This document shows, piece after piece, positions 9,254-18,790 of a stretch of DNA of 64,000 nucleotides. Numbering within the stretch: the stretch's first letter is position 1; each line of letters starts with the position of its first letter. Position numbers and translations under genes: made by a program. The DNA is from DASUFE01 sp036274675 (GTDB lineage Bacteria > Pseudomonadota > Gammaproteobacteria > HTCC5015). Below the pieces are notes generated by a model. That model had not been told where the DNA came from and did not search any database. It saw only the letters and a program-made list of their open reading frames with translations. The DNA lies in contig DASUFE010000076.1 of the NCBI GenBank assembly GCA_036274675.1, positions 1 to 64,000 of the forward strand. Reading direction: 5' to 3'.

Positions 9254-10231
9254 ATGTCGATGTCGCTCTTCACTAAAACCTGGTACGAGTTCATCAATCG
9301 TAAATTCTATCAATGGATAGGACGGCGCATGCCTGAAAAATCAGGCATAGTAAAACTGAATCTTCACTCGACCTACATACTGCCGACGCGTTATGGGATG
9401 CTGTTCGGTTTCATTCTCTATGGCATGTTGATGAGTTCAATCAACTTCAGCAACAGCCTAGGCTTCCTGCTTACCTTCCTGCTGACCGGCATTTGTCTCA
9501 CTGGAATGCTGCATACATTCCGTAATCTGGTAAGTGTTCAGATTTCAACCGCCCGGAGTCCGGCCGTTTTCGCTGGCGAAACGGCGGTCTTTTATTTGAG
9601 ACTCGAAACCATCGACGGCCGTCCTGCTTATGCCCTTGCCGCCGGAAAAGATCGCCGGGGTGGCCGCAAGACGGATGTCGAGGCGGGGCAAAAGCAACTG
9701 CTGGAATTACACGTTCCAGCGGAGCGACGCGGACGCCTGCAGCTTGGCAGAATCCGTATCTGGAGCGAATTCCCTCTGGGGCTCTTTCACGTATGGTCAT
9801 GGATTGAGCCTGATGCAAATTTGATCGTTTACCCGCGGTCATCCGGTACAAAATATTCGACGGCCTTCAATCGTTCCCGCAACGGAAAATGGACTGCGAA
9901 CGATATCGGACACGACGACTTTGCGGGATTACGCCGTTATCACCCCGGCGATTCATCGCGCCACATCGACTGGAAGGCCGTGGCCCGGGGATACGAAATC
10001 CTCACCAAACAGTTCACGGATTCCGCCGGTGATGAAATCTGGCTGGACTGGGATCATCTGCAGCACCTTGACCCGGAACAACGGCTGTCACAGCTGTGCC
10101 GGTGGGTGCTGGACCTGCACCGTTCGAACTGCAAGTATGGCCTGAAACTGCCGGATTGCAGGATCGAACCGAGTCGCGGCGAAGCACACAAGCACGAATG
10201 CCTGACTCGATTGGCTCTGTTCGAGTGGTGA
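9254..10231 (+). CDS. DUF58 domain membrane protein
   Basis: 325 residues. Two transmembrane helices near residues 50-90 (MLFGFILYGMLMSS and LLTFLLTGICLTGML regions) precede a cytoplasmic domain. The DUF58 signature is GLRRYHPGDSSRHIDWKAVA. The family is related to von Willebrand A folds and works with MoxR ATPases. The gene is followed after five bases by the TgpA-like gene, which fits one operon. The second in-frame ATG (9260) is an alternative start. Confidence 0.9.
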   Translation: MSMSLFTKTWYEFINRKFYQWIGRRMPEKSGIVKLNLHSTYILPTRYGMLFGFILYGMLMSSINFSNSLGFLLTFLLTGICLTGMLHTFRNLVSVQISTARSPAVFAGETAVFYLRLETIDGRPAYALAAGKDRRGGRKTDVEAGQKQLLELHVPAERRGRLQLGRIRIWSEFPLGLFHVWSWIEPDANLIVYPRSSGTKYSTAFNRSRNGKWTANDIGHDDFAGLRRYHPGDSSRHIDWKAVARGYEILTKQFTDSAGDEIWLDWDHLQHLDPEQRLSQLCRWVLDLHRSNCKYGLKLPDCRIEPSRGEAHKHECLTRLALFEW

Positions 10232-10236
10232 CCGCG

Positions 10237-12255
10237 ATGCAAGCGTTACCTGCAAGGGATGCAGCAGCCGATGCGCCGAGCCGTCATTCGCTTTACCTGC
10301 TCACGCTCTCGCTTTGCCTGAGCCTGTCGCCGCATATTGCGCATATTCCTGCATGGCTGTTACTGGTAGCCGGCGCCGCCATCTTCTACATGCTGCTCAG
10401 CCTTTACCGCAACCTGGCGCGGCCAAAGACATGGCTGCTGTGGCTACTGGTATCGATATGCGTAACCGGCGTGGGTATGCACTACGGCAAGATTTTCGGC
10501 CGCGATTCGGGCGTGAGCCTGCTCGTGGCGATGCTTTCCCTTAAACTCCTGGAAACCCGCCGCTATCGCGACGGCATGGTCATGGCTGGTCTCATCTATT
10601 TCAGCGTAATGACCCATTTTCTCTACGACCAGACCATACCGCTCCTTTTCTTCATGTTGCTCGCCGTTACCGTCAACACGCTGGCACTCATTACTCTCAA
10701 TGAAACCTCCGCGCGCATAGCCATGCGCCGTAAAATCCGGATAGCGGGAAGCCTGCTGCTGAACGCACTCCCCGTTATGCTCCTGCTGTTCGTACTGTTC
10801 CCTCGTATACCCGGACCGATATGGGGACTGCCTCAGGATGCCTATACGGCGCGCACAGGATTAAGCGACTCCATGAGTCCGAACGATATCAGTAATGTCG
10901 TGCTTTCTAATGATCCGGCGTTTCGCGTGGTATTCTCAGGATCGCGCCCCAGGCCCGAACAGCTTTATTGGCGTACGCTGATATTGGGAAATTTTGATGG
11001 ACGTACCTGGCGTGTCGACGACAAGCCGCTGCTGGCCGAGCCGGAGCAGTTGGAAACCAAAGGACAGGCCCTGAATTATACGGTGACAGTAGAACCCCAC
11101 CAAAGGCGCTGGCTGTTCGCTCTCGATATGCCGGCCAACGAGAGGGTACTCATGAACGGCGAAAGGCTTCTTCTTACCAGTGAGCGCCTCCTGCGTGCGA
11201 CAAAACCGGTCATCAATCTCACTCAATATAGCGTCGTTTCATATCCTCAATACCGGCTCGGCTCGGAATTAAATCGTTATCAGCGGCAGAGGGCCCTTCA
11301 AATTCCACCCAACTCAAATCCACGCGCGCTCGAACTCGCGAAATCGTGGCGCGCCAAGACGCGGCGACCCGAAGAATTGATCGCGTATGCGCTAGACTTC
11401 TTCCACCGCGATTTCACCTACACATTGCAACCACCTGTACTCGGCCGTCATGCAGTGGATGATTTCCTGTTTGAGAGCAAGCGCGGATTCTGCGAGCACT
11501 TTGCAGGCAGTTTCGTGTTCCTGATGCGCGCCGCTGGAGTGCCGGCCCGGGTGGTAACCGGCTATCAGGGCGGTGAGTTCAACCCGCTCGCCGATTATCT
11601 GCTCGTGCGTCAGTCAGATGCGCACGCATGGGCTGAAGTCTGGATAGATAATCGCGGCTGGGTGCGAGTCGACCCTACGACCGCGGTTTCACCCGCACGC
11701 ATCGAACTGGGCTTGGAAGGAGCGATCCCCTTGAGTGAACGCGCCGGATACTTCTACCGTCGCGACTATCCACTTTTTTACAATTTAGGCCTGCTCTGGG
11801 ACGCGATCGATAATCGCTGGAACCTTTGGGTACTGGGTTACGGGCCTGAAATGCAATTCGGGTTCCTGTCGAAACTCGGAATGAGCCATCCGGATCCTTA
11901 TACAATGACTTTGGCAATGCTGCTTGGCATCACCGTCCTCCTGATCGTTAGCGGGCAGTTCATCCTGAAGCGTAGAACCCGGGCAGATGACCTGCTGCAG
12001 AAGATTTATCTGCGACTGTGCTCGCGGCTGGCAAAGATGGGGTACCCGCGAGCAGCCCACGAAGGCCCTTTGGGTTTCGCGGCACGTATCGAAGCAGAAA
12101 ATGCCGTCCTAGGGAAGATGTTGAGTCCCACATTCCATCTCTATGCCAGGCTTCGCTACGGGAGCCATAACCTGCGGCAGGCAGGCTCGCACCTGCTCCG
12201 GCGAAAAATCAGGAGTCTCAACCGGCATCTGGAAAAATCGGAAACTCCCGGGTAA
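10237..12255 (+). CDS. TgpA-like membrane transglutaminase (DUF3488)
   Basis: About 672 residues from the ATG at 10237, five bases after the DUF58 stop; in-frame ATG and GTG codons at 10198 and 10228 are alternatives. Several N-terminal membrane helices form the DUF3488 part. A periplasmic transglutaminase core follows, with the triad visible as Cys in KRGFCEHFAGSFV, His in SDAHAWAEVW and Asp in VRVDPTT. A last helix (about TMTLAMLLGITVLLIV) precedes a cytoplasmic DUF4129-like tail. In Pseudomonas, TgpA is a periplasmic enzyme needed for viability; the substrate is unknown. Confidence 0.9.
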   Translation: MQALPARDAAADAPSRHSLYLLTLSLCLSLSPHIAHIPAWLLLVAGAAIFYMLLSLYRNLARPKTWLLWLLVSICVTGVGMHYGKIFGRDSGVSLLVAMLSLKLLETRRYRDGMVMAGLIYFSVMTHFLYDQTIPLLFFMLLAVTVNTLALITLNETSARIAMRRKIRIAGSLLLNALPVMLLLFVLFPRIPGPIWGLPQDAYTARTGLSDSMSPNDISNVVLSNDPAFRVVFSGSRPRPEQLYWRTLILGNFDGRTWRVDDKPLLAEPEQLETKGQALNYTVTVEPHQRRWLFALDMPANERVLMNGERLLLTSERLLRATKPVINLTQYSVVSYPQYRLGSELNRYQRQRALQIPPNSNPRALELAKSWRAKTRRPEELIAYALDFFHRDFTYTLQPPVLGRHAVDDFLFESKRGFCEHFAGSFVFLMRAAGVPARVVTGYQGGEFNPLADYLLVRQSDAHAWAEVWIDNRGWVRVDPTTAVSPARIELGLEGAIPLSERAGYFYRRDYPLFYNLGLLWDAIDNRWNLWVLGYGPEMQFGFLSKLGMSHPDPYTMTLAMLLGITVLLIVSGQFILKRRTRADDLLQKIYLRLCSRLAKMGYPRAAHEGPLGFAARIEAENAVLGKMLSPTFHLYARLRYGSHNLRQAGSHLLRRKIRSLNRHLEKSETPG

Positions 12256-12258
12256 GAA

Positions 12259-12750
12259 TCAGATCTCTCCGGGGGAAACAGCACGCACCCATGAGGATGA
12301 ATGCGGAACAAACTTATGCCCCTGCTTCAGGCAATAATGTAACCACTTGTTCAGAAACCGGTTTAACCTCCACCTGGAGTGCAGATTGTGCAAGCCATAG
12401 CGAAACAGGCTTGAAACCTTGCCGTCCCAGTGCACGTCCTCCATCCGCACGTTACATGCCAGTACCTCGGCTACACGCGCATCGTGATATACGCGGATCT
12501 CGAGATTGGGCTCAAGCGTCTCGAATTTATAAGTCAGGCTGAAAACAGTCGTATATTTGCTGCGCTGCAGACATTGATAATGCAGATCCACGCCATTCGG
12601 AACGGTGGAAATCGCCTTTTCGCCGATTTTGTCGAAATCCGGAATCAGCCGGCGCAGGCGTATATAATTCTGCTCGTAGATATCCATCAGGCCACCGAAG
12701 GTTCTGGCGGCACCCGTTGTATGATCCTGTTGTCTGGCTCTTATTTCCAT
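12259..12750 (-). CDS. yqiB: DUF1249 protein (YqiB family)
   Basis: 163 residues matching the pattern of E. coli YqiB: YEQNYIRLRRLIPD, SKYTTVFSLTY, the central VYHDARVAEV and the C-terminal NRFLNKWLHYCLKQGH. The function is unknown. A start at the internal ATG (12687) would remove 21 residues, but the longer form fits the usual family length better. It ends three bases from the tgpA-like stop, so the two genes converge. Confidence 0.85.
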   Translation of the reverse strand: MEIRARQQDHTTGAARTFGGLMDIYEQNYIRLRRLIPDFDKIGEKAISTVPNGVDLHYQCLQRSKYTTVFSLTYKFETLEPNLEIRVYHDARVAEVLACNVRMEDVHWDGKVSSLFRYGLHNLHSRWRLNRFLNKWLHYCLKQGHKFVPHSSSWVRAVSPGEI

Positions 12751-12906
12751 CCGGTTTAATCACTCGCTTCCAATCAATAATAGAAACTTCGGCGCATGGG
12801 CGCTAGTCTTGACAGAATGATATTTTCATCTTGCCTGGAAAAAACTTGCGATAATCACGGATTTATTGATAATGGCGCCTTGTCCGGCAAACCTAGAGGA
12901 GGGTAA

Positions 12907-13125
12907 ATGGGCAAAGAAGAACATCTGGAGATGCAGGGTACGGTTGTCGAAAATCTGCCCAACACAATGTTTCGTGTAGAACTTGAAAATGGGCACATCG
13001 TTACGGCGCATATTTCAGGCAAAATGCGCAAAAACTATATTCGTATTTTGCGCGGCGACAAGGTAACCGTTGAAATGACACCGTATGATCTCAGCAAAGG
13101 CCGGATCATATTCCGCAACAAATAA
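12907..13125 (+). CDS. infA: Translation initiation factor IF-1
   Basis: 72 residues, the normal IF-1 length, with the OB-fold sequence MQGTVVENLPNTMFRVEL, the loop GHIVTAHISGKMRKNYIRIL and the end GRIIFRNK. It binds the 30S A site during initiation. A strong GAGGAGGG ribosome binding site precedes the ATG. It converges with clpA, a neighbour also found in other gammaproteobacteria. Confidence 0.99.
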   Translation: MGKEEHLEMQGTVVENLPNTMFRVELENGHIVTAHISGKMRKNYIRILRGDKVTVEMTPYDLSKGRIIFRNK

Positions 13126-13141
13126 CTCCCTCGCGGCGGCG

Positions 13142-15406
13142 TCAGCCTGTCACCGGCTCTTCAGCCTGGCTGATATCAAAGCGTAACTTATCGCCGTCGG
13201 TGAATATTCTGATACGCCCGCCTTTTAAAAGTCTGCCGAACAGCAATTCATCGGCCAGAGGCTTCTTGATATTCTCCTGAATGACCCGGGCCATGGGCCG
13301 TGCGCCCATCTTCGGATCATAGCCATGCTTCGCCAGCCAATGGCGGGCATCTTCGTCAACCGAGAGCATAACCTGCTTTTCCTCGAGTTGGTGTTCCAAT
13401 TCAATAATAAATTTATCGACCACATTCGAAATGGTCCGCTGATCCAGCGGTTTGAATTGCACGATCGCATCCAGACGGTTACGGAACTCCGGAGAGAACA
13501 AGCGCTTGATCGCCTCTAAGCCATCGGTTGCGTGATCCTGCTCGGTAAATCCGACGCTACGGCGGTTCAGCTGTTCGGCGCCCTCGTTCGTCGTCATGAT
13601 AATGATGACGTTGCAGAAATTGGACTTGCGCCCGTTATTGTCAGTTAGAGTGCCATGATCCATTACCTGCAACAGCAGGTTGAAGACATCGGGATGGGCC
13701 TTTTCAATTTCATCCAGCAACAGCACCGCATGCGGATGCTTCACAATCTCCTCGGTTAGCAACCCCCCCTGATCGAAACCGACATAGCCTGGAGGAGCAC
13801 CGATGAGCCTGGATACCGTATGACGCTCCATATATTCCGACATATCGAAACGGATCAACTCGATCCCCAGCAGCCTTGCCAACTGCTTGCTGACTTCAGT
13901 CTTGCCGACACCGGTGGGACCGGCAAACAGGAAAGAACCTATCGGCTTGTTGCCCTCGCGCAATCCGGAGCGCGCCATTTTGATGGACGTAGTCAGCGTA
14001 TTGATTGCCTCATCCTGTCCGAAAATAACCATTTTCAGATTATCTTCGAGACGTCCCAGGACTTCCGTATCGGAAAGCGAGACGCTTCGTGAAGGAACAC
14101 GTGCTATTTTCGCCACTATTTCCTCGATATCATGCACATTGATCGACTTTTTGCGCGATGAACCGTGCTTCTTCAGGCGACGCTGCGCTCCGGCCTCATC
14201 AATCACATCAATGGCCTTATCGGGCAGGAAACGGTCGTTTATATACTTTGCAGAAAGATCAACCGCCGCTTTCAAAGCTCCGGTCGTGTAACGTACATCG
14301 TGGTGTTCCTCAAACTTGTTCTTCAACCCCTTGAGTATTTCAAAAGCTTCATCGGCGGAAGGCTCAGTGATATCAATTTTCTGGAAACGACGTGATAAGG
14401 CACGATCCTTTTCGAAGATGCCGCGATATTCCTGATAAGTCGTCGAGCCGATGCACTTCAATTCACCGGAAGCCAGCATAGGCTTGATCAGGTTGGAAGC
14501 GTCCATAACGCCCCCGGAAGCCGAGCCTGCGCCGATCAGCGTATGGATCTCATCAATAAACAGGATTGCATCCCTTTCCTTGCGCAGCTGCGCAAGAATA
14601 CCCTTTAGACGCTTTTCAAAATCACCACGATATTTGGTTCCCGCAACCAGGGCGCCCAAATCCAATGCGTAGATGGTCGCATGCTTGAGCACTTCGGGAA
14701 CCATACCGTCAACGATGTTTTTAGCCAGGCCTTCGGCAATCGCGGTTTTACCGACGCCTGCCTCACCTACCAGCAAGGGATTGTTCTTGCGGCGGCGGCA
14801 CAGAATCTGGATCGTACGCTCAATCTCGTGCTCACGTCCGATCAAGGGATCAATTTTACCCACGCGTGCCAGTTCGTTCAGATTAGTGGCGAAAGATTCG
14901 AGCGGGCGCTTGGTCGATACTTCTTCATCCCCAAGCTTCTCTTCCGGTTCGGGAGCATTCTCGTCGTCGTTGGGCACGTTGGAAATACCATGTGATATGT
15001 AATTAACGACATCCAGGCGAGTGAGATCATATTTATTTAACAGATAAACCGCGTGCGATTCCTGTTCACCGAAAATCGCCACTAACACGTTGGCTCCGGT
15101 GACTTCTTTCTTACCCGAAGACTGGACATGGAAAACGGCGCGTTGCAGCACACGCTGGAAGCCGAGCGTGGGCTGAGTTTCACGATGGTCGTTTTCCTGT
15201 AAAACCGGAGTGTTCTGCTCAAGGAAGGTCGAAAGCTCCTGGCGCAGCTCGCTGATGTTCACTTGGCAGGCCTGCAACACATCTATAACGGAGGCATTTT
15301 CCAACAGCGCCAGCAGCAAGTGTTCTACCGTCATGAATTCATGGCGACGCTCTCTGGCACTTTTAAAAGCCTTGTTGAGTGTTGTTTCCAGATCTTTGCT
15401 AAGCAT
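13142..15406 (-). CDS. clpA: ATP-dependent Clp protease ATPase subunit ClpA
   Basis: 754 residues, close to E. coli ClpA. The N-terminal double Clp-N domain (EFMTVEHLLLALLEN) binds ClpS. Two AAA+ modules follow, with Walker A motifs GEAGVGKTA and GPTGVGKTE and Walker B ILFIDEIH and VLLLDEIE. A C-terminal ClpB-D2-small domain ends the protein. It unfolds substrates for ClpP and, with ClpS, N-end-rule substrates. It lies 45 bases downstream of clpS on the same strand, so the two are probably cotranscribed. Confidence 0.98.
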   Translation of the reverse strand: MLSKDLETTLNKAFKSARERRHEFMTVEHLLLALLENASVIDVLQACQVNISELRQELSTFLEQNTPVLQENDHRETQPTLGFQRVLQRAVFHVQSSGKKEVTGANVLVAIFGEQESHAVYLLNKYDLTRLDVVNYISHGISNVPNDDENAPEPEEKLGDEEVSTKRPLESFATNLNELARVGKIDPLIGREHEIERTIQILCRRRKNNPLLVGEAGVGKTAIAEGLAKNIVDGMVPEVLKHATIYALDLGALVAGTKYRGDFEKRLKGILAQLRKERDAILFIDEIHTLIGAGSASGGVMDASNLIKPMLASGELKCIGSTTYQEYRGIFEKDRALSRRFQKIDITEPSADEAFEILKGLKNKFEEHHDVRYTTGALKAAVDLSAKYINDRFLPDKAIDVIDEAGAQRRLKKHGSSRKKSINVHDIEEIVAKIARVPSRSVSLSDTEVLGRLEDNLKMVIFGQDEAINTLTTSIKMARSGLREGNKPIGSFLFAGPTGVGKTEVSKQLARLLGIELIRFDMSEYMERHTVSRLIGAPPGYVGFDQGGLLTEEIVKHPHAVLLLDEIEKAHPDVFNLLLQVMDHGTLTDNNGRKSNFCNVIIIMTTNEGAEQLNRRSVGFTEQDHATDGLEAIKRLFSPEFRNRLDAIVQFKPLDQRTISNVVDKFIIELEHQLEEKQVMLSVDEDARHWLAKHGYDPKMGARPMARVIQENIKKPLADELLFGRLLKGGRIRIFTDGDKLRFDISQAEEPVTG

Positions 15407-15451
15407 AATACAAGCACCTGCCTTTCAGACTATTCTGAAATTCATTCCGTG

Positions 15452-15778
15452 TCAGTCGGTTTCCTCCATGATGCAAAGTAAAGGATGTTGATGTTCACGG
15501 GAATAAGAGTTCACCTGTGAAACCTTGGTTTCAGCAATATCGTGCGTATAGACCCCGCAGACTCCCTTACCGCGCGTATGCACGTGTAACATAATTTGCG
15601 TGGCCTTATGCCGATCCATACCAAAAAATATCTGCAACACCTCAACCACAAAGTCCATGGGCGTGTAATCATCGTTAAGCAGGATCACCTTATATAAAGG
15701 TGGTCGCTGGAGCTTGGGCTTTTCCGCCTCTACCGCCAATCCATCGGTAGCCTGGCGTTGGGGATCTCTCTCGCTCAT
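15452..15778 (-). CDS. clpS: ClpS adaptor for ClpA (N-end rule)
   Basis: 108 residues: a flexible N-terminal arm followed by the ClpS core. The substrate-binding pocket motif LLNDDYTPMDFVVEVL, the GMDRHKATQIMLHVH helix and GKGVCGVYTHDIAETK are all present. ClpS hands proteins with destabilising N-terminal residues to ClpA. It is upstream of clpA and divergent in function, not strand, from icd, which lies 56 bases further along the same strand. Confidence 0.98.
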   Translation of the reverse strand: MSERDPQRQATDGLAVEAEKPKLQRPPLYKVILLNDDYTPMDFVVEVLQIFFGMDRHKATQIMLHVHTRGKGVCGVYTHDIAETKVSQVNSYSREHQHPLLCIMEETD

Positions 15779-15834
15779 TATTTCCCCTCGTTATTTCCCA
15801 GTGTAGCTGATTACCGGTGTTTTTGCTGTGGCCG

Positions 15835-17094
15835 TTATTTCATGTGTTTGATAATGGCTTTACCGAATTCCGAGCACTTGACTTCGGTCGCTCCATTCAT
15901 CAAACGGGCAAAATCATAGGTTACCGTCTTGGCAGCAATGGCGCCGCACATACCCGCGATAATCAAATCGGCTGCTTCCGGCCAACCCATATGTCGCAAC
16001 ATCATTTCTGCCGATAAAATCAGCGACCCCGGATTGACCTTGTCTTGACCGGCATATTTGGGTGCTGTACCGTGAGTCGCCTCGAACATGGCGACAGTCG
16101 AACTCATATTCGCACCCGGAGCAATGCCGATTCCTCCTACCTGTGCCGCCAAAGCGTCTGATATGTAATCGCCGTTTAAGTTCAAGGTGGCGATTACTGA
16201 GTACTCATCCGGTCTTAACAATATCTGTTGCAGGAAGGCGTCAGCAATCACATCCTTGATTATGATGTCCTTGCCGGACTTTGGGTTCTTGACTACATGC
16301 CAAGGCCCACCGTCCAGGGGTTTGGCGCCGAATTTCTGGACCGCAAGCTGATACCCCCAGTCCTTGAATGCGCCTTCGGTAAACTTCATGATATTGCCTT
16401 TGTGCACCAGGGTCACCGAGGGTTTACCGTTATCGATCGCATACTGGATAGCTTTATCCACCAAGCGCTGAGTACCTTCCATGGAAACCGGCTTTACCCC
16501 GATTCCGCAGTGCTCCGGAAAGCGGATTTTTTTCACCCCCATTTCCTGCTGTAGGAACCCGATTACTTTTTTAGCTTCGACGCTGTCCGCCGTCCATTCG
16601 ATGCCTGCGTAAATATCCTCTGAATTCTCACGGAAAATCACCATATCGGTTTTTTCCGGTTCCTTTACGGGGCTGGGAACGCCAGTAAACCAGCGTACCG
16701 GTCTCAGACAGACGAACAGGTCCAGGCGTTGGCGTAAAGCCACGTTGAGGGAACGGATGCCCCCGCTGACGGGGGTGGTCAAGGGACCCTTGATACTGAC
16801 CAGGAATTCTTCTAAAGCGGCCAGGGTTTCATCAGGCAACCATTGATCAGGAGCATAAACCTTGGTGGATTTCTCACCGGCATACACCTCCATCCAGGCA
16901 ATACTGCGTTTGCCGCCATAAGCTTTTTGCACAGCAGCATCGACGACCATTTTCATAGGAGGGGTAATATCGATCCCCGTGCCATCCCCTTCAATGTAGG
17001 GAATAATGGGACGGGCGGGAACATTCAGTGATAAATCCTTGTTCAGGGTGATTTTCTGGCCGTCGCTCGGCACCTTTATTTTCTGGTATGCCAT
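15835..17094 (-). CDS. icd: NADP-dependent isocitrate dehydrogenase
   Basis: 419 residues from the ATG at 17094 (MAYQKI), which has a GGAG site about ten bases upstream; the frame is open 23 codons further but those look non-coding. It closely follows E. coli Icd: the phosphorylation and substrate segment GGIRSLNVALRQ, VIFRENSEDIYAGIEW, the catalytic KGNIMKFTEGAFKDWGY, NLNGDYISDALAAQVGG, and the coenzyme site HGTAPKYAGQDKVNPGS. It converts isocitrate to 2-oxoglutarate in the TCA cycle, whose aconitase and fumarase genes are also in this window. Confidence 0.98.
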   Translation of the reverse strand: MAYQKIKVPSDGQKITLNKDLSLNVPARPIIPYIEGDGTGIDITPPMKMVVDAAVQKAYGGKRSIAWMEVYAGEKSTKVYAPDQWLPDETLAALEEFLVSIKGPLTTPVSGGIRSLNVALRQRLDLFVCLRPVRWFTGVPSPVKEPEKTDMVIFRENSEDIYAGIEWTADSVEAKKVIGFLQQEMGVKKIRFPEHCGIGVKPVSMEGTQRLVDKAIQYAIDNGKPSVTLVHKGNIMKFTEGAFKDWGYQLAVQKFGAKPLDGGPWHVVKNPKSGKDIIIKDVIADAFLQQILLRPDEYSVIATLNLNGDYISDALAAQVGGIGIAPGANMSSTVAMFEATHGTAPKYAGQDKVNPGSLILSAEMMLRHMGWPEAADLIIAGMCGAIAAKTVTYDFARLMNGATEVKCSEFGKAIIKHMK

Positions 17095-17141
17095 TAACTT
17101 GCTTACTCCTGCTGTATGACTCTGTAGCAAAACCGGCGGTA

Positions 17142-17339
17142 TTATACTGGCGCCGATCCGCATATGCTAACAGGCATGAAGCGGACGCCTTCGCGCAAAT
17201 CCTGGCCCCCCGGAACATCCTCTACCCTTGCTGATTCCTGAGAAGCAATCCATTTAAACTGCCTAATCCCGTTCTCTTTGAGATAGGCGCATGTAACCGT
17301 GCGGACATAATTAATTAAGTTAATCATTGGACATTTCAA
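17142..17339 (-). CDS. Possible small protein upstream of icd
   Basis: A 65-codon frame lies in the 296-bp icd/lysR divergent intergenic region and ends 47 bases before the icd start. The predicted protein has two Met near its start, a basic middle (LKENGIRQFKW) and two Cys. I recognise no family and see no strong ribosome binding site. It may be chance, since the region must also hold the icd and lysR promoters. Confidence 0.2.
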   Translation of the reverse strand: MKCPMINLINYVRTVTCAYLKENGIRQFKWIASQESARVEDVPGGQDLREGVRFMPVSICGSAPV

Positions 17340-17390
17340 CCTTGGATTTATTAATATTGAGGCATATCAACGCTTAGCAGCGCAACCATC

Positions 17391-18338
17391 ATGAGTCCTA
17401 GCCCAGGCAGATTGAAACAGTTACGCGCTTTCGTGCACGCCGTGCAAACGGAAAGCATTTCAACTGCCGCTGAACGGCTGCAGCTGAGCCAGCCCTCTAT
17501 TTCCATACAGATCAAGGCGCTTGAAGAAGAGTTGAAATCGCCTCTTTTCGAAAGACGTGGTCCCAAAATCAAGATTACTCCTGCGGGAAAAATCTTGTAC
17601 GAGCTTGCCCTGCCCCTTGTTGAAGGCATGGATCGTCTGCCGGACGTGTTCGCCTCACGCTTGGGCGATGTGGAAACGGGCACTCTCGATATCGCGGCTG
17701 GCGAAGCCACAATTTTGTACATTCTGCCGCAGTTCGTGGAGAGGTTTAACAAGCAATATCCCAATATTCAGCTAAGACTGCGCAACGTGACGGGCCGGAA
17801 TGGGATGACCCTGCTGCGGCGCGATGAGGCGGATTTCGCAGTAGGCTCCATGATCGAGCGGGTCGAGGATATGAACTACTATCCGATATTCAGTTTCGAT
17901 CCAGTGCTGATCACCCCGCTCGGTCATCCGCTGGCTCGCAAAAAGGAATTATCGCTGGAAGACATCAGTCCATACGGTCTGATTCTACCGCCGCGCCATC
18001 TCAGTACCTGGAGCATGGTCAAGCTGGTTTTCCAGCAACATAACGTACCCTATAACGTGACCCTTGAAGCGGGAGGCTGGGAAGTCATCAAGAAGTATGT
18101 CGAGCTTGGCATGGGGATCTCCATCGTAACCAATATCTGTCTGACTGGCTCGGAGAAACTCGCGGTCATCCCCCTGGATCAGTATTTCCCCAAGCGCTCC
18201 TATGGTGTGGTCGTGCGCCGCGGCAAATTCATTTCGCCGCAAGCACGACGCTTTCTGGAAATCATGGAGCCGAATATCACCAGGTTGATCGATGAGGCCA
18301 TCGCCCACGAAATTACCAGTGAATTTGTCCAGAAATGA
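17391..18338 (+). CDS. LysR-type regulator, CysB-like
   Basis: 315 residues. The N-terminal winged helix-turn-helix reads LKQLRAFVHAVQTESISTAA then LSQPSISIQIKALEEEL. The C-terminal effector domain is type-2 periplasmic-binding-like and contains GGWEVIKKYVELGMGISIV, a segment typical of CysB/Cbl relatives. The natural ligand is not evident. It overlaps nudJ by four bases (ATGA), so it is cotranscribed with nudJ and mnmA, and it is divergent from icd, which it might regulate. Confidence 0.88.
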   Translation: MSPSPGRLKQLRAFVHAVQTESISTAAERLQLSQPSISIQIKALEEELKSPLFERRGPKIKITPAGKILYELALPLVEGMDRLPDVFASRLGDVETGTLDIAAGEATILYILPQFVERFNKQYPNIQLRLRNVTGRNGMTLLRRDEADFAVGSMIERVEDMNYYPIFSFDPVLITPLGHPLARKKELSLEDISPYGLILPPRHLSTWSMVKLVFQQHNVPYNVTLEAGGWEVIKKYVELGMGISIVTNICLTGSEKLAVIPLDQYFPKRSYGVVVRRGKFISPQARRFLEIMEPNITRLIDEAIAHEITSEFVQK

Positions 18339-18778
18339 ACAAAAATCTGCATATCACAGTCGCCAGTGTCATTGAGAAAGATGGTAAATTCCTTATGGTC
18401 GAGGAATCAGCCGGGGGTAAAATCGTCATCAATCAGCCCGCAGGGCACGTTGAGGACGGTGAAAGCCTGGTTGAAGCCGCGGTTCGTGAAGCCTACGAAG
18501 AAACCGGTTGGCATGTCGAACCGACCGCACTGCTCTCTGTATACCGATGGCGCCATACCGCCAATGCGGAAACGTTCTTCCGCGTTGCATTCCACGCCAG
18601 GCCGCTCAGCTTTGATCAGAACTGCCGTCTCGATGCGGGCATCGTTAGGGCGGTATGGCTGAATGCGGATGAATTGAAACGCGAATCCGAACGCTTGCGG
18701 AGCCCTCTGGTATTGCGCAGCATCGAGGACTATGTCAGCAATAAGCGTTATCCGCTGGATGTACTGGTGGATCTGTAA
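18335..18778 (+). CDS. nudJ: Nudix phosphatase NudJ
   Basis: 147 residues matching NudJ: HITVASVIEKDGKFLMVEES at the start, the Nudix box split as GHVEDGESLVEAAVREAYEE then TGW, and LRSPLVLRSIEDY with KRYPLDVLVDL at the end. E. coli NudJ hydrolyses HMP-PP and nucleoside di- and triphosphates. The ATG overlaps the lysR stop. The nudJ-mnmA pair has the same order as in E. coli. Confidence 0.9.
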   Translation: MNKNLHITVASVIEKDGKFLMVEESAGGKIVINQPAGHVEDGESLVEAAVREAYEETGWHVEPTALLSVYRWRHTANAETFFRVAFHARPLSFDQNCRLDAGIVRAVWLNADELKRESERLRSPLVLRSIEDYVSNKRYPLDVLVDL

Positions 18779-18790
18779 ATCCCCCCCTTC

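Noticed and set aside
12781..12906. TTGACA at 12809-12814 as the infA -35 box
   Set aside because: No acceptable -10 box lies at the right distance, so no promoter was called.
17391..18338. CbbR-type control of carbon fixation by the LysR gene
   Set aside because: No Calvin-cycle gene is nearby and the effector domain looks closer to CysB.
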